The position numbers and the translations under genes were made by a program. Under the pieces are notes generated by a model that worked only from the letters and a program-made list of their open reading frames with translations, had not been told where the DNA came from and searched no databases. From Gnetum montanum (lineage: Eukaryota; Streptophyta; Gnetopsida; Gnetales; Gnetaceae), in contig MNCI01007634.1 in assembly GCA_015680685.1 (NCBI GenBank), positions 418,548 to 482,547 on the forward strand: a DNA stretch of 64,000 bases, written 5' to 3'. Below, piece after piece: positions 12,301-23,553 of the stretch; positions within the stretch are counted from its first letter, which is position 1; every line of letters starts with the position of its first letter.

Positions 12301-13070
12301 CCTCTTAACTATTGATACACAGGCACTTGGTGAATTCATCTAGGGTAGTTTGAGCCACTACTAAGGTTTGACCATTAATGATCAAGCCTTGATCATTGAC
12401 TTAGTACCTTTAAGAAGTTCATAAAACCAACAGAGTTAGGAAAAGTAGTTTAGCCAATAAAGCCATAAAAATACTCTAAGTATGTTTATCCCTATAGATA
12501 ATACATGGTGTCAGGTGAGTTCTAGAACAATGTGTGGATCCTATGTGCCACCATCATAGTATTTTCAGCATTATACTAGCTACACTCTAGTATCATCTAG
12601 ATCTCAATAAGGTAACATGGGCTTATTACATCTACTAATCCCCCTGATGTCTTAGGAGGATAATTTTCAGTAATGAATTTGACAATCAAGCTAGATGCAT
12701 GAGGCAATAGCGTCTCCGCTATAACCCCAACCACATCTATACACAAGTGTGACCATGGCATTATACTAAAGTTCTACAAAATGTAGGCAAGGAATTCCCT
12801 TGGCCCAAGTTAGAACCATAGTGATACATTTCCCAAAGACATGTTGGGGAGTGGGGTGTTGGCCTTATGGTGGCCAATATAGCATAAAATGCCCACCAAC
12901 TCTACAATAATGAGGATGGGCTTCAAGTAGCCCCTGCATGAAGCAAAGCAAAATCATTATGACCAATTAAAATTTCTTAGCAAGTTTGGAAAAAACATCC
13001 TTGTTGGAGGTGAAATTAGCCTCCTTAAAAAGCTCTAAGGTGTTTATCTAAATTGGCTTTAGAATTTCTA
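9393..13070 (-). pseudogene. Element A antisense multi-exon gene (homologue of the B gene)
   Basis: Reads right to left between gag-pro and pol and matches the B antisense gene exon by exon. Landmarks: LKPILIIVELVGILC and ETLLP (~12920-12690), RIHTLF before an exon end (~12520), ILILKFGKV (~11990), FFGVPIEGE (~11725), an acidic exon ending EEEEEEP (10742-10888), FMHGMAKDIID (~10545), and a 53-residue ungapped match to B starting MEWHPSKDMDINSLPK (10390-10230) leading into a coiled coil. The last exon ends PPPDAPQQPPSA, TAG 9393-9395. GT-AG introns: 9486-9574, 10655-10741 and 12036-12142 are clear; 10398-~10514 is probable; the donors of 10889-~11025, 12408-~12490 and 12934-~12973 have lost GT. 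Many stops replace Gln. Function unknown. Confidence 0.7.
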
Positions 13071-15099
13071 CAAAAAAAAAAGCATTATTACAACTTTTTA
13101 TAGCATTTTCCTTCATAGCCAAAACTTGATAGCCCAAAATTAAGCTTTAGTCTAAACCATGCCTAAACTTAGAAAAAAACATTAAAACTTAGGGGAAAAA
13201 AGGCATATAGCCATAGTAAAAAGCTTACTAAAATAGTAAAAGCCTTTACAAATTTAAAACATAAATTTTACATATTTAGCAATCCTCAAAAGCATGGGAG
13301 TTAACAAGAAATCTTTACACATGTCATCTCCAAAGGGTTAAAGTACTACAACCAGAATTTTGCCTTGTTGACACAGCCATAACCAAAATTTATTAAAAAT
13401 CTATTCTAGCTCCAATTTTAGTGATTCTAGCATGGAAGGAATCCTAAAATCACAAAATTTGTAGCCATAGCCATTACAACCAAGAAATCATAACCATTTT
13501 TACATAAAAAATAGAAAAAACTAGCAAAAATTGTAGTCATCACCATTAATCCCCTTTCACGCAAGGTTGGTAAAAATTTGACAAAAATTTGTTTGAACTT
13601 TAAACAAAGTGATTCCACCACTGTTTGAAAGATTGAATTGAGCCCTAAGCACCTATGCTTAATAAAAATTCAAAACCATTTTTGTTAATAAAAATTCATC
13701 AATTTGAATAAAAATCTGAAAATGGCAGAAACCCCTTTTTGACATAGGTCTAATCAAAAACTCATCAAAAATTTGGTTCTAATCTAAACAAAGTGATTCT
13801 ACCTTCATTGAAAATCCAAAGTCAAGAACTACCTATCCATAACCAAAAAATAGCCAAAAACCCTACAGTTTACTTAGAAAAAACTCATGAACTCACATGA
13901 AATTTTAAAAATGTCATTAAAACCTTAACTACATGACCTTAGAAAAATAGCCATAACTCCATCATTATTAATCCAAATTAAATGAAAAAATAGCCATTAG
14001 AAAGCTTAAATGTAGGGCTAAAAGGCCATAATATCAAATTTTGAAAATACTTAGCCCTTTTCTTAATAAAAAAATACACAACTTTGATTTGTTTTCCATA
14101 AAAAATCACTAAAGAGCTAAAACCCAACTTAACATAACCATAGAAAAATAACCAAAATATCCGAATACCCATTAGAAAACACACCAAAATAATGAGGTAG
14201 GATTTTTTTTAAAATTAAATTTTAATGAATATCAAGGAATAGATCTGAGAAAAACAGCCCTACCCCCAAATTTTGGGAAAAAAGAATAAAAACAAGAAGC
14301 CTAATTTCAAAAATTGAATCTATAAAGGTCAAAACAATGAAACAACTATAGATCTATGTAGGAATGGCAAAAATAAAAGATCAAATTTTATCAAAATTTC
14401 ATTTTACCCCCACTATCAATTTATATTTGAGAAAAATTAGCCCACACATGGTAAGAAAAACATAAGAGAAACATGAAAAATAGCTAGAAATGAAAGCAAA
14501 AATGGGTAGAACTACCTACCTCGAAGCAACAACAGATCAATCCTAGATGGAAATAGGCCTAGGCAATCCTTGCAAGTCCTTGGCATGCTCATCTACCTTT
14601 AAAATCCTTGGGTTTCTACTCTTTCCTCCACGTTGCTTTGGCGTCATGGCAAGCTCAACACTAGGAATAGTTGAAAATTAAGAAGAATGGGAGATAAATG
14701 TTGACTACAAGGAATATGGAAGGCTTCCATGCTAAATATTGTTTCTCTCTACAACAAAAATCTCTACCAAAGCTCTTCTCCAATCTATTGTTGATGCAGA
14801 ATGACAATTATGATAGAAAACTTGTGAAATTTGCCATTAAAAACTCAAACAAAACCTAAATGCCCACCTCGAAACCCGAGTTGCTTATTTAGTGCACCAT
14901 GACTCTGAGTGCACTAAAGTCCAAGGGGGAGAAGTCTCTTCCATGTTGAGATTGGAGGGAATTAAGCTCAAAATTCAAAATTTTAAATTTTTGGATTATG
15001 GGCCCCACCATACACCTTTCCTCTTAGCCAAAAATTATATCAATGCTAAGTTCTAGCCACTTTTGACACTTAGAACAATATTTCAACCTTAAATCTCTT
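13071..15099. other. Non-coding zone of element A upstream of the antisense gene
   Basis: AT-rich, no credible coding sequence; short open frames on both strands have no family features. It lies on the promoter side of the antisense gene, so any antisense promoter should be here or in the adjoining array. I could not pick a TATA box with confidence. Confidence 0.5.
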
Positions 15100-15314
15100 G
15101 CATCCATGCTGAGGATGCCATTCCCAGCATGGATACATGCCTCCCATTTCACAAAACCATTAAAATATAACTATTTTACCATTTTTGGTAACTACAACCT
15201 ACCTTTTCAAACCAGGGCTTCCAAAAGGGGGTTAGACATCAACAAATCTTAAAAACATGGGTTTTCACATTAGCTATGCCTAGCATGGAGGAAGAGGGGT
15301 CACATCCATTCTTA

Positions 15315-15343
15315 CCCCCCCCCCCCCCCCCCCCCCCCCCCCN
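15315..15343. other. Homopolymer C28 followed by a single N
   Basis: Twenty-eight C in a row ending in N inside the satellite array. Probably a sequencing or gap-closing artefact extending a natural C-run (the array has C4-C6 runs). Confidence 0.7.
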
Positions 15344-16191
15344 TTTGACCCCCGAAGTAGACCCACATGACCTAGAACCCCTCTAAGCACCCCCAATAGC
15401 CTGGAACCTTATCAAACCTAGTCGAAACCTTGGGATTTGGTGTGTTGAGATGCTTAATCTATGTTGAGCATTTCATCCCCAATGTGGATAGGTGGTGGGA
15501 AGTCAAAAATGACATTAATTAACTACCTAATAAACATTTCTCAAAGTTCGGTGACCCTTAGACCCTGTCGAAACACTTTGGAGCTTCCGAATGCTCCAAC
15601 AATAGTCAAAGATGGCACAAAACTATCATCCCCCTCTCATCCATGCTAGGACCATCATGCCCAACGTGGAAGAAAGGGGGAGACTACATGAGGCACTTAG
15701 GATCCTCCAAATTACTGAGTCTTGGCATCCCGTATTGACCATCAACAACGGTAACCCCAAAGGCTAACATGCATGGTCAATTGGGTGTCGAACTAGCCTA
15801 CATCTAACTTTCATGGTCTTTCCACACTAGGGGGAGATCTTTTCCATGCTGTCTAGCATGGAAAATAGGAGAATGAAGCTAGGAAGGTTAGTGGGGATCC
15901 CAAAAATAAGAAAACAACATCAGATTGTCTCGAACTAACACCATAACCTTCAAAGCCTTTTCAGATGCCACTAGAATGTCAAAAATAAGCAAAAATCAAC
16001 CCCCTAAGACCTTTCAACACTAGGGAGAACCTCCTCCATGCTAAGAATTCTAGTCTTAGCATGGATTGAAGGGGGAAAAGCCAAAAGTATTGAAGTTTTC
16101 ATGTGATTTGAATTCTAAAAGCAACCCATTCCTTTTGAAAGACACCAAACTTCCAAAAGTTACCCAAAACTATCAAAACTTACCCCCCCTC

Positions 16192-16267
16192 NNNNNNNNN
16201 NNNNNNNNNNNNNNNNNNNNNNNNNNNNNNNNNNNNNNNNNNNNNNNNNNNNNNNNNNNNNNNNNNN
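16192..16267. other. Assembly gap (76 N)
   Basis: N run inside the satellite array; the spacing between neighbouring cores is larger here (about 250 bp), so the gap size is only an estimate. Confidence 0.99.
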
Positions 16268-16830
16268 GGAGAAACCCATTCATGTTGCTTATCCTAGTCT
16301 CAGTGTGGATGGAAAGGAGGACACCTAAAAACCCTCTTACAGCCTTCAAAGAAATCAAATTTTGATCCTAGACTTTGATAGTCAACACCAACAACCCTAT
16401 GGACACACATGCATAGCCAAGATTGCCAAAATTTAGCAAAAATTAGGGTCTCCTAGTTTCTCCATGCTGAGAGCCCTCTCTTCCATGCTAGCCAGCATGG
16501 AAAAAAGGGGGGAACATTGGAGGGACTCCAAAATATCCTTTAGAGATCTTAAATGAAAGCTAGAAAGCCTAGTGTGTGTCCCAGAACCCTGTTTTCACAT
16601 CCTAAGACCCTCAAACCTGCCAATATTGACCACGAATAGCCAGAAAACCTTTCCCCATAATTTTCAATGTTGAGCATGGAAAAAGAGGGGAAACATCAAA
16701 AATCACTTAAAAACCTTTCAAATGACCAAATTTTGACATCAAGTATCTGCAATCAACACTAGCAACCTCAAAGACCTACATGCATGGCTAGAAATGTTAG
16801 AAAATGGAAAAAACTAGGGTTCCCTAATTC

Positions 16831-16835
16831 CTCCA
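16831..16835. other. Target-site duplication of element B, left copy
   Basis: CTCCA immediately before TG of the B 5' LTR; identical to 35878-35882 immediately after the B 3' LTR. Confidence 0.9.
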
Positions 16836-18740
16836 TGAAATACCACCAATTTCAAGCTTCTACATCTTTAACAAAAAAAATTTTAAGTGTCAAAACTTGG
16901 CAAATTTTTCCTGAGTGTGGTGTTATGCTCTCCAGCGTAACCAACATAGCACACATTAAGGCTTGTTTTGCAAGATTTTCTAAGTGTCAACAGTAGTTGC
17001 ATGAAAATTCTCTAAATGTCCTGCTACACTCTCAGTTTGTTTGCTATGCCCCCCAACTTAGCACACACTTCCATGGCTAGTTCTCCCAAGTGTCAAGCTA
17101 GAAGTGGTCAAGGGTCACTTGGGATGGATGAAATAGTTTGGCAAATTTTCTATCTCCTAGGTTGTCACAATTACTACACTTCCCAACGTAGCTAGCATAG
17201 CACATGTTATAGTGGCAAGTTCACCCAAGTACCAGGCTAGAGGTTGTCAAAATTGCTTAGGATGGACAAAATAGTTTGGAAAATTTTCTATCTCCTGGGT
17301 TGCTACACTTTGCTACATTCCACAGCATAGCAAGTGTAGCACAGGTTCCAGTGCCTAGTTTTGCCTAAGTGTTGGACAAGGATCTATCAAGCTAGCTTGA
17401 CATGGAAGACACATTTGGCATATTTTCTAACTTCTGAGGCTACCTCCCCTACTACACCCCAAAGCATAGCCAGTGTACTATGAAGGAAGATTGCATATTT
17501 TGTCAAAATTTGCCTAAGTGTCCCTGCTATGCTCCCCATCATAGATAGCATAACTAGCATGAAAAATCAAAATTTTTCAAATTTTCACTAAGTGTTGTAT
17601 TATGCTCTAAAGCATAGCCAACTTGACACTAGAGAAAAGCCTTTGATAGCCTCCAAAAGCCTCCAGAACTCGGCATCGACCTTCATCTCAACTCTGACGT
17701 CCCTTCAGCAACCAAGATCATCAATTTGTATCTCTTTTGCACCTCCCATTGGTTCCCAAAATTTTTCATACACTTAACCCTACTCGAAAGAGGGAAAGAC
17801 ATAGTCCTAGAGCATAGCCTCTAAGTTGCACTATTTTTCACTATTTGCAAGTACATTATGATCTCTCAACCTATAACATATGCAATCTAGGCAATGTAGT
17901 CATAGTTTAGCACCCTCTAGGAACCCATTACTATTCTTCAAAGTGTAACACTTTGCTACTCTCGTGAGAGCCTAACATGTTAACGTAACCCCATCTATGC
18001 TCATACCACATGATTCCTGATCCATGTTTCATGCTAAACCTAGCCCCATAAATACCCTAACATTCAACACTCTAAGGGGGCAAATCAAAAAGAACACTGG
18101 GCATTTTAACCATATAAGCATCCCTAACACTCTCACACTTGAGCATCTAAGCTTCACACCTTGGCACCTCCCAAAATGTAGCCCACCATTGCATTGCACT
18201 CATAGAACATGACAACAGCTAACCCAGTAGGTTTAGTCTCCACTACAGCCATTAGCTCCACATCCTAGGTTTCTCAGAGATTATGACTACATTGCTATGC
18301 TACGACTATGCCTACTTGACATTGTGTACCATTCTCACCTCTTATCTAGTAATAATTACGGTCCCCAATTTTAGGGCAGTGCATATTTTTTGTTCTTAAG
18401 CTCTATTTCATTCATTTTCCAAGCATTTTTCTTTGATATTAAGCATAACTCTTGCACTTTTCTGCTGTTTGATACATATTTTCACTCTCACATTGCTATT
18501 TTTAGGCTAGGACACCCTGCTACACTCTAGCTTAGCCTATCCCAATGTCCACACATAACGCAATATAAACTATTCTCACATACAGTCATTTTAACACCAC
18601 ATAAGTCCCTATCTAATTAACCAAACCATTCAAGGCACCTCATTTCTATTTTCCAGCATAACCCTTGCATGGATTCAGGGTTAGGTAGTATGCCTACCAA
18701 CCTCTTGATGTTCCAACCACTAACATTTTCAAATGTTACA
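16836..18740 (+). repeat. Element B 5' LTR
   Basis: Starts TGAAATACCACC and ends TGTTACA; aligned with 33958-35877 over the whole length. The first 800 bp hold several copies of an inverted-repeat motif of the type 'tacgctccccagcgtagc' (16925, 17040, 17170, 17310, 17455, 17530, 17600). The core promoter box is CATAAATA (18047-18054), while the 3' LTR has TATAAATA, so the 5' TATA box has probably mutated. Confidence 0.92.
18721..18738 (+). repeat. Hairpin at the end of the element B 5' LTR
   Basis: TAACATTT-TC-AAATGTTA, an 8-bp perfect inverted repeat ending seven bases before the PBS. In the 3' LTR (35858-35875) the sequence is TGATGTTT-TT-AGACATCA: three pairs are changed on both sides and one pair becomes a T-G wobble. 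Confidence 0.7.
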
Positions 18741-18745
18741 ACTTT

Positions 18746-18761
18746 TGGTGCTAGAAGGAGG
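18746..18761 (+). other. Primer-binding site, element B
   Basis: TGGTGCTAGAAGGAGG, identical to element A, five bases after the LTR end (spacer 'acttt'). Confidence 0.8.
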
Positions 18762-19214
18762 ACGTCCCATTCCTTCTATGTTCAAGGGTAGTTCCACATG
18801 CTTTCTACACCTTCATTGCTAGTTGCAAGCTAGTGTAGATGTAACACCCATGTGGACCAACCATGGTAGTAGCTAGATCATAGGCCAACATAAGAGTTGT
18901 TTGCATTTTGATTAGTGTAGATTGGTCCCAGTTGTCGGTTCCCCTAGAACCCCATAGGATGAAAAGCCCAACTACGCATGTTAGGTCAAGCTTTGAGAGC
19001 TCTAGAGAGCATAACAACCCCTTAGAGCGTAACAATCCCTTAGAGTGTAACAAGCGTAACACTAGATTTAGTTACTTTTTCATAGCATTTCCATAATTCA
19101 TCATTTTTTGGCCTATTTTCACAGTTTTCATACTTAGCTATTTTTTTCAATGTTTTCTACACTTAAGCATTTTCTTTCAGTGCCTTCTTCTCTCACATTT
19201 TTCTACATAGCAAC

Positions 19215-21595
19215 ATGAATACTTTAACCTCTGCCATGAGCATAGAGGTAGTTCATCCTATTCAACAGGTGGTAGACATTGAGCAACCACTTAGTCCTGT
19301 ACAACCACAACAGTAGTCACTTAGACTGCGTAACCAATCATCGGAATATAAGGTGTTGGATGACAAAAGATACAACTTCCTTTGTGCGAAGCTTCAGGCG
19401 GGCCTATCCCTAGACTACCAAGAAATAGAAGTAAAGTGAAACTTTGAAATAATTCATCAAAATGAGAAGGAATTCCTTCCTACCCCTGATGCATTCATCC
19501 CACTCACCGACACCTTGAGGTGGCTACTAGACCAACTCATTAGGGTAAGTGGGCTGAAAGAGTAAGATGTAACATCAAAGTATGATGAGCCCCTGTAGGA
19601 TGGGCAAAAGAAGTTTGAGTCCTGTTTAGACAGTGGTGTCCCATTTTACACCTATATCCAATAGCTTGCCTCCACTTTTGTTCTACACCAGTCACAATCA
19701 TCTACCTTCTTTTAGGAAGCAATGCCACTTTTGCCACCCAAGTCCACACCTGTGATAGCTAGACACTAGGTACTACATGCATAACAAAGTGCAAGATCCT
19801 CTACCACTTTCCCCTTTGTCATCTCCTCCCATTCTATGCAACCTTCCCTACTGACATCTATGATGCTGAATCAGCCGTAAGTGCATGTGATGCCTATATC
19901 TCAGCTACAAACAAGTTAGATGTCCTTCATCCTAGCCATCTCAGTAGCACCTCCAACAATAGCCCAAGCCACAACTATGTGGTGGGCCGCAACCTTTGTG
20001 CCTATGGCACAGCTATCGCACATTCTCCAATACATGCAACAATAAACTCAACATGCATCCCATGTGGTGGCATAGCCCACAATAGGGTTGTGGGCCGCTT
20101 AGATGGCACCACAAGCAGCATAGCCAGTGCAACCCCCTACGACATCCCCAAGTTTGGACCAAGCATTCCAAATCATTCAAACTCTCATGGAAGAGGTTAG
20201 GCAACTTAAAGCGAGCAACTCAGAAATGGTCCATGTGATGAACTTCTATCAAGATGACCCCATCAGTCCTATGGTCCCGTTGCTAACTCTACCGCCTGGG
20301 GTCCAACTTCCTCAATTCACAAAGTATAATAGTGAGGGGGACCCCAACACCCACCTTGTAACTTTCCTTTCTGAATGTCTACTTTTGCAAGCATGGCCAC
20401 ACACAATCATCTGTGTCTTTGCCATGTCCCTAACTAGCAAAGCTCTTGATTGGTACCGTGCACTCCCTAGAGCTTCCATATCAACTTTGGAGGAGCTACT
20501 TAGCTAATTTGTAACTTGCTTCAAGTATAACTTGAAGCTCAAGTCCACCCTAGACCAACTAATGAACATTAAGCAAGGAGCACTAGAGCCAGTACAAAAA
20601 TTCATACAACACTGGAGTGCTTCCCTCAATGAAATTCATGAGCTGATAGTAGAAACTCACCTTCTAGCTATCTTTAAGGATTTAAGGGCACAATAAATGA
20701 CTTTATCAAGTCAAAACTATACTACTTAGCCCCACATTCTCTCAGCCAAGATTTTACTCAAACGAAGAGCATATAAGATGTAGTGAAAGCCAATAAGGAC
20801 CCAGCCTATGTGGCCTATAAAAACATGCATACAAAAAAGGACAAGGAAAAAGGGAAGGTGACAGCAACTATTGCAACTGTGGCTGATGAAGCCAAACCCA
20901 ACAACACTAAGCCAACGGCCAAGGTGCCTAAGGCCCCAGCCAACAACAACAAGGCATCAAGTTCTAGCACTACAAGAACCAACCAACCCACACCATCATC
21001 AACTGTGAGGCAAGCTCCCTAAAGGCCAAACTTTGAGCATAATAATTTCTCAAAGTATACCCCCTTGCCCATCAAGCTATGTGAGCTCTTGGATCAGTTG
21101 CTTAGTGTTGGGTGCATCCAACACAAACAAATGTCTAAGGATGCATGAAAACACCATGAGAAGTACTATGAGGTCCTCAAAAACCCCTCTATAGCTATGC
21201 CAAATGAGCCCTCAGTCCCTAAAAACTTTAGATTGAACCAATTTTGCAACTATCATTAATTGCATGGCCATGACACAGACTACTGCTTAGCATTGAAAGA
21301 CAACATTCAACGTATGATTGATCAAGGCAAACTAGTCCTTGATGAAAGCAATCCTGTACAACTAGAAAACCAATCAATTAAGGTCTACAAGGACACCCTT
21401 AATGCTAGCAATGCAGGTTACATCATCAATGCTATTAGCATTGATGATAATGTAGAACTAGTACATGAATCATTTGTGGTTCGTGTGCCCTCTGGTGATG
21501 TTGGGGTCTCAATGTCGACTAGACCACAATCCCCTTTTGTCATCAAAGCATCACCTCAAGTGACCATGACACCTTTTGTGGTTAGGACCCTATAG
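19215..21595 (+). pseudogene. Element B gag (degenerate)
   Basis: Starts at ATG 19215 (MNTLTSAMSIEVVHPIQQ) and stays in one frame to about 20690 despite stops. Order: N-terminal domain (CAKLQAGLSLDYQEIE; EFLPTPDAFIPLTD), Q/P-rich linker, gag core (20130-20640: LPPGVQLPQFTKYNSEGDP, ALDWYRALPRA, FKYNLKLKSTLDQLM), then after a frameshift near 20690 a Lys/Thr/Pro-rich basic stretch (20783-21022) and a zinc-knuckle-like C-H-H-C cluster (about 21245-21300: CNYH...GHDTDYCLALKDN). The homologous gag of A has the same order. Several Gln codons read TAG/TAA. Role: capsid of the virus-like particle. Confidence 0.83.
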
Positions 21596-22034
21596 CATGT
21601 TGTGGCAGCAGCCACCCAGACACCTTTTGTCATTAGGATGCCAAGACATGCAAACCCCCCACATGCCTAGGGTTTAATGGTGGGAATTGCATCATATCAT
21701 ACCCACCCAAATTCATACCCTAAGAGACATGATGAACATCTCACTAACAAAATGATCAAGGAACACATGGAGTTAGGTCCTCCTAAGCCCACCCCATTTG
21801 TCAGCCATCCCCATGGCCTCATCATCTTAGACTACCAACACAAGCACAAACAACCAATAGACAAGCGCTAAGGCTTGAAAGCCTACTACACAACAAAAGG
21901 CTAAATCCCCTCCCTAAAAAATTCATTTCTTAGGATGTATGGAGGAGGTAAAGGCCACCAAAACAATCGATAGTGGGAAAGACTTCTTGCATGCACTAGC
22001 ACAAGTTAAATAGGCCCTAATACAAAAGAACACA

Positions 22035-22900
22035 ATGTTGAGCCTGTATGATCTAATAATGACCTCTTCTGCTCATCATGAGACATTGGTTCGCATGCTA
22101 ACATCTATTCCTATTAAGGAAGATATTTCAGTAGATGAAAAGGCCATTCACGCTATAATGCTTCCCCCCATAACCCAAGAGTCAAGGTCAACATCCTTGA
22201 CATTTCGTGATGAGGCAGTCAATGTTGATCTTAAAAAGGGTCAGCTGACTAGTGTGTCCATGTTTATAATAATTCATGTAGGTAAATATAAAATTTTCAA
22301 GGTGCACGTCGATGATGGGGCGGTAACCAATGTCATCCCATTCCCCATCATTAACAAGCTTGGCTTAGTTGATCAGATCAAGCTGACAAAAATAATGTGC
22401 TTGAAATCCTTCAATGGAGGGCATGTTATTGTAAAAAGAATAGTCATGATAGCTTTCGTGGTAGGGGAGAAATTCCCAACTAATCCTAAATTCATTGTAG
22501 TTGAAGAAATGCCTAGATTCAACCTGATCCTAGGGAGGTCCTGGCTAGCCTAGCTATGGGCCATTTTCTCACCTGTTCACCAAGAGATCCACTTGCCTTA
22601 TAAGGGCATAGAGATGGTGAGCTATGGTGACAAGCCCCTCCAACCATCAACAACATAGATATAGAACAAGGATTAGAGGTAGAGTTCTCTGAAGGCACAC
22701 TGCCTATTCAAGGTGAAAGTCAATGTTGTTCAGCTAATCTTAAACAACCAAGTAAAGAAAGTGACCTCCCTAAGGGAGCTCTCTAGGAAAAACTACCCTT
22801 TTGTGTAACAGATGAAGGTCTAGGTGAATACCATCTTGTGTCTTCCAAGACTTACGTGCCTCCTAACCTGCATCAGGTTAGAAAACACCTACACGACTAA
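22035..22900 (+). pseudogene. Element B protease and end of the gag-pro frame
   Basis: Aspartic protease with an open 172-codon stretch (22035-22553): active-site region VDDGAVTNVI (22306-22335; DDGA instead of the usual D-T/S-G-A) and C-terminal FNLILGRSWL (about 22515-22545). After a TAG the frame continues, with breaks, to EYHLVSSKTYVPPNLHQ (about 22825-22876) and ends RKHLHD, TAA (22898-22900). CAG|GTTAGA at 22876/22877 is a good splice donor in the frame of this tail. Confidence 0.82.
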
Positions 22901-23059
22901 GGCATGCCCTTAGTTCGCTTGCATGTTTCACTTATCCTTTGTTCTTTGCTTGTACAATTATGATTGCATTGTTATTTACATCCTGAATTAGCTATTTCAT
23001 TTCTTTAGTTCATGTGGTTTCATTTAGCATTTTTCAAAAAAAATAAAAATAAAAATAAA

Positions 23060-23345
23060 ACCAGACTAAAAATACCTTAATCTATCGCATATCCCACAAA
23101 GGTCTAAAACTAGCAGGTTGCTTCCTTTTACACTACAACCCAAAATGGCCTCAAACTATCACACGGCCTACTAAGGCCTAAAACTGGCAACTTACTTCCT
23201 TCCTACACTATGGCCCAAAATGGCCTTAAACCATGCTATGGCCTGAAATGGCCTTAAACTAGCCATAGCCCGAAATGGCCTTAAACTACCAATGGTCCTT
23301 CCTCCATGGCCTTAAACTAGCATGAGGCCCACAAGGGGCCTAATT
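23060..23345. repeat. ATGGCCTTAAACTAGC-type repeat cluster, element B intron start
   Basis: About seven units with core 'aaatggccttaaactagc' (for example 23154, 23218, 23250, 23275, 23309), at the same place as the cluster at 8790-9110 in A. On the opposite strand it lies just past the stop of the antisense gene. Confidence 0.75.
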
Positions 23346-23553
23346 GCATTAATCAAATTGCAAGTTAAAAGTATAATAACATTACATAACATACAACAAA
23401 ATGATAAGCAAATAATTATCACATTTCCATTAAATTATCAATAAGGTATATAGTTTAAGTTTACATCCAGCACATAAAATCTCCAAAAAGTATAAAATTT
23501 CCCAATACCAGGGCTACATTTTAGGCATCTCAGCATGTAGTGTTCAGTGGAGG

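Larger units (their letters stand above)
15100..16835. repeat. ~190-bp satellite array of element A, left part
   Basis: About nine degenerate units, recognised by an inverted-repeat core (TCCATGCT...AGCATGGA) followed by a G-rich run. Cores sit near 15110, 15285, 15470, 15650, 15850, 16040, 16290, 16475 and 16670, mostly 170-200 bp apart. Between cores a common text recurs ('acacatgcatg', 'tagggt', 'aaattttgac'). The array continues at 35883 after element B. Tandem repeats inside Tat/Ogre elements are known sources of plant satellites. Confidence 0.8.
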
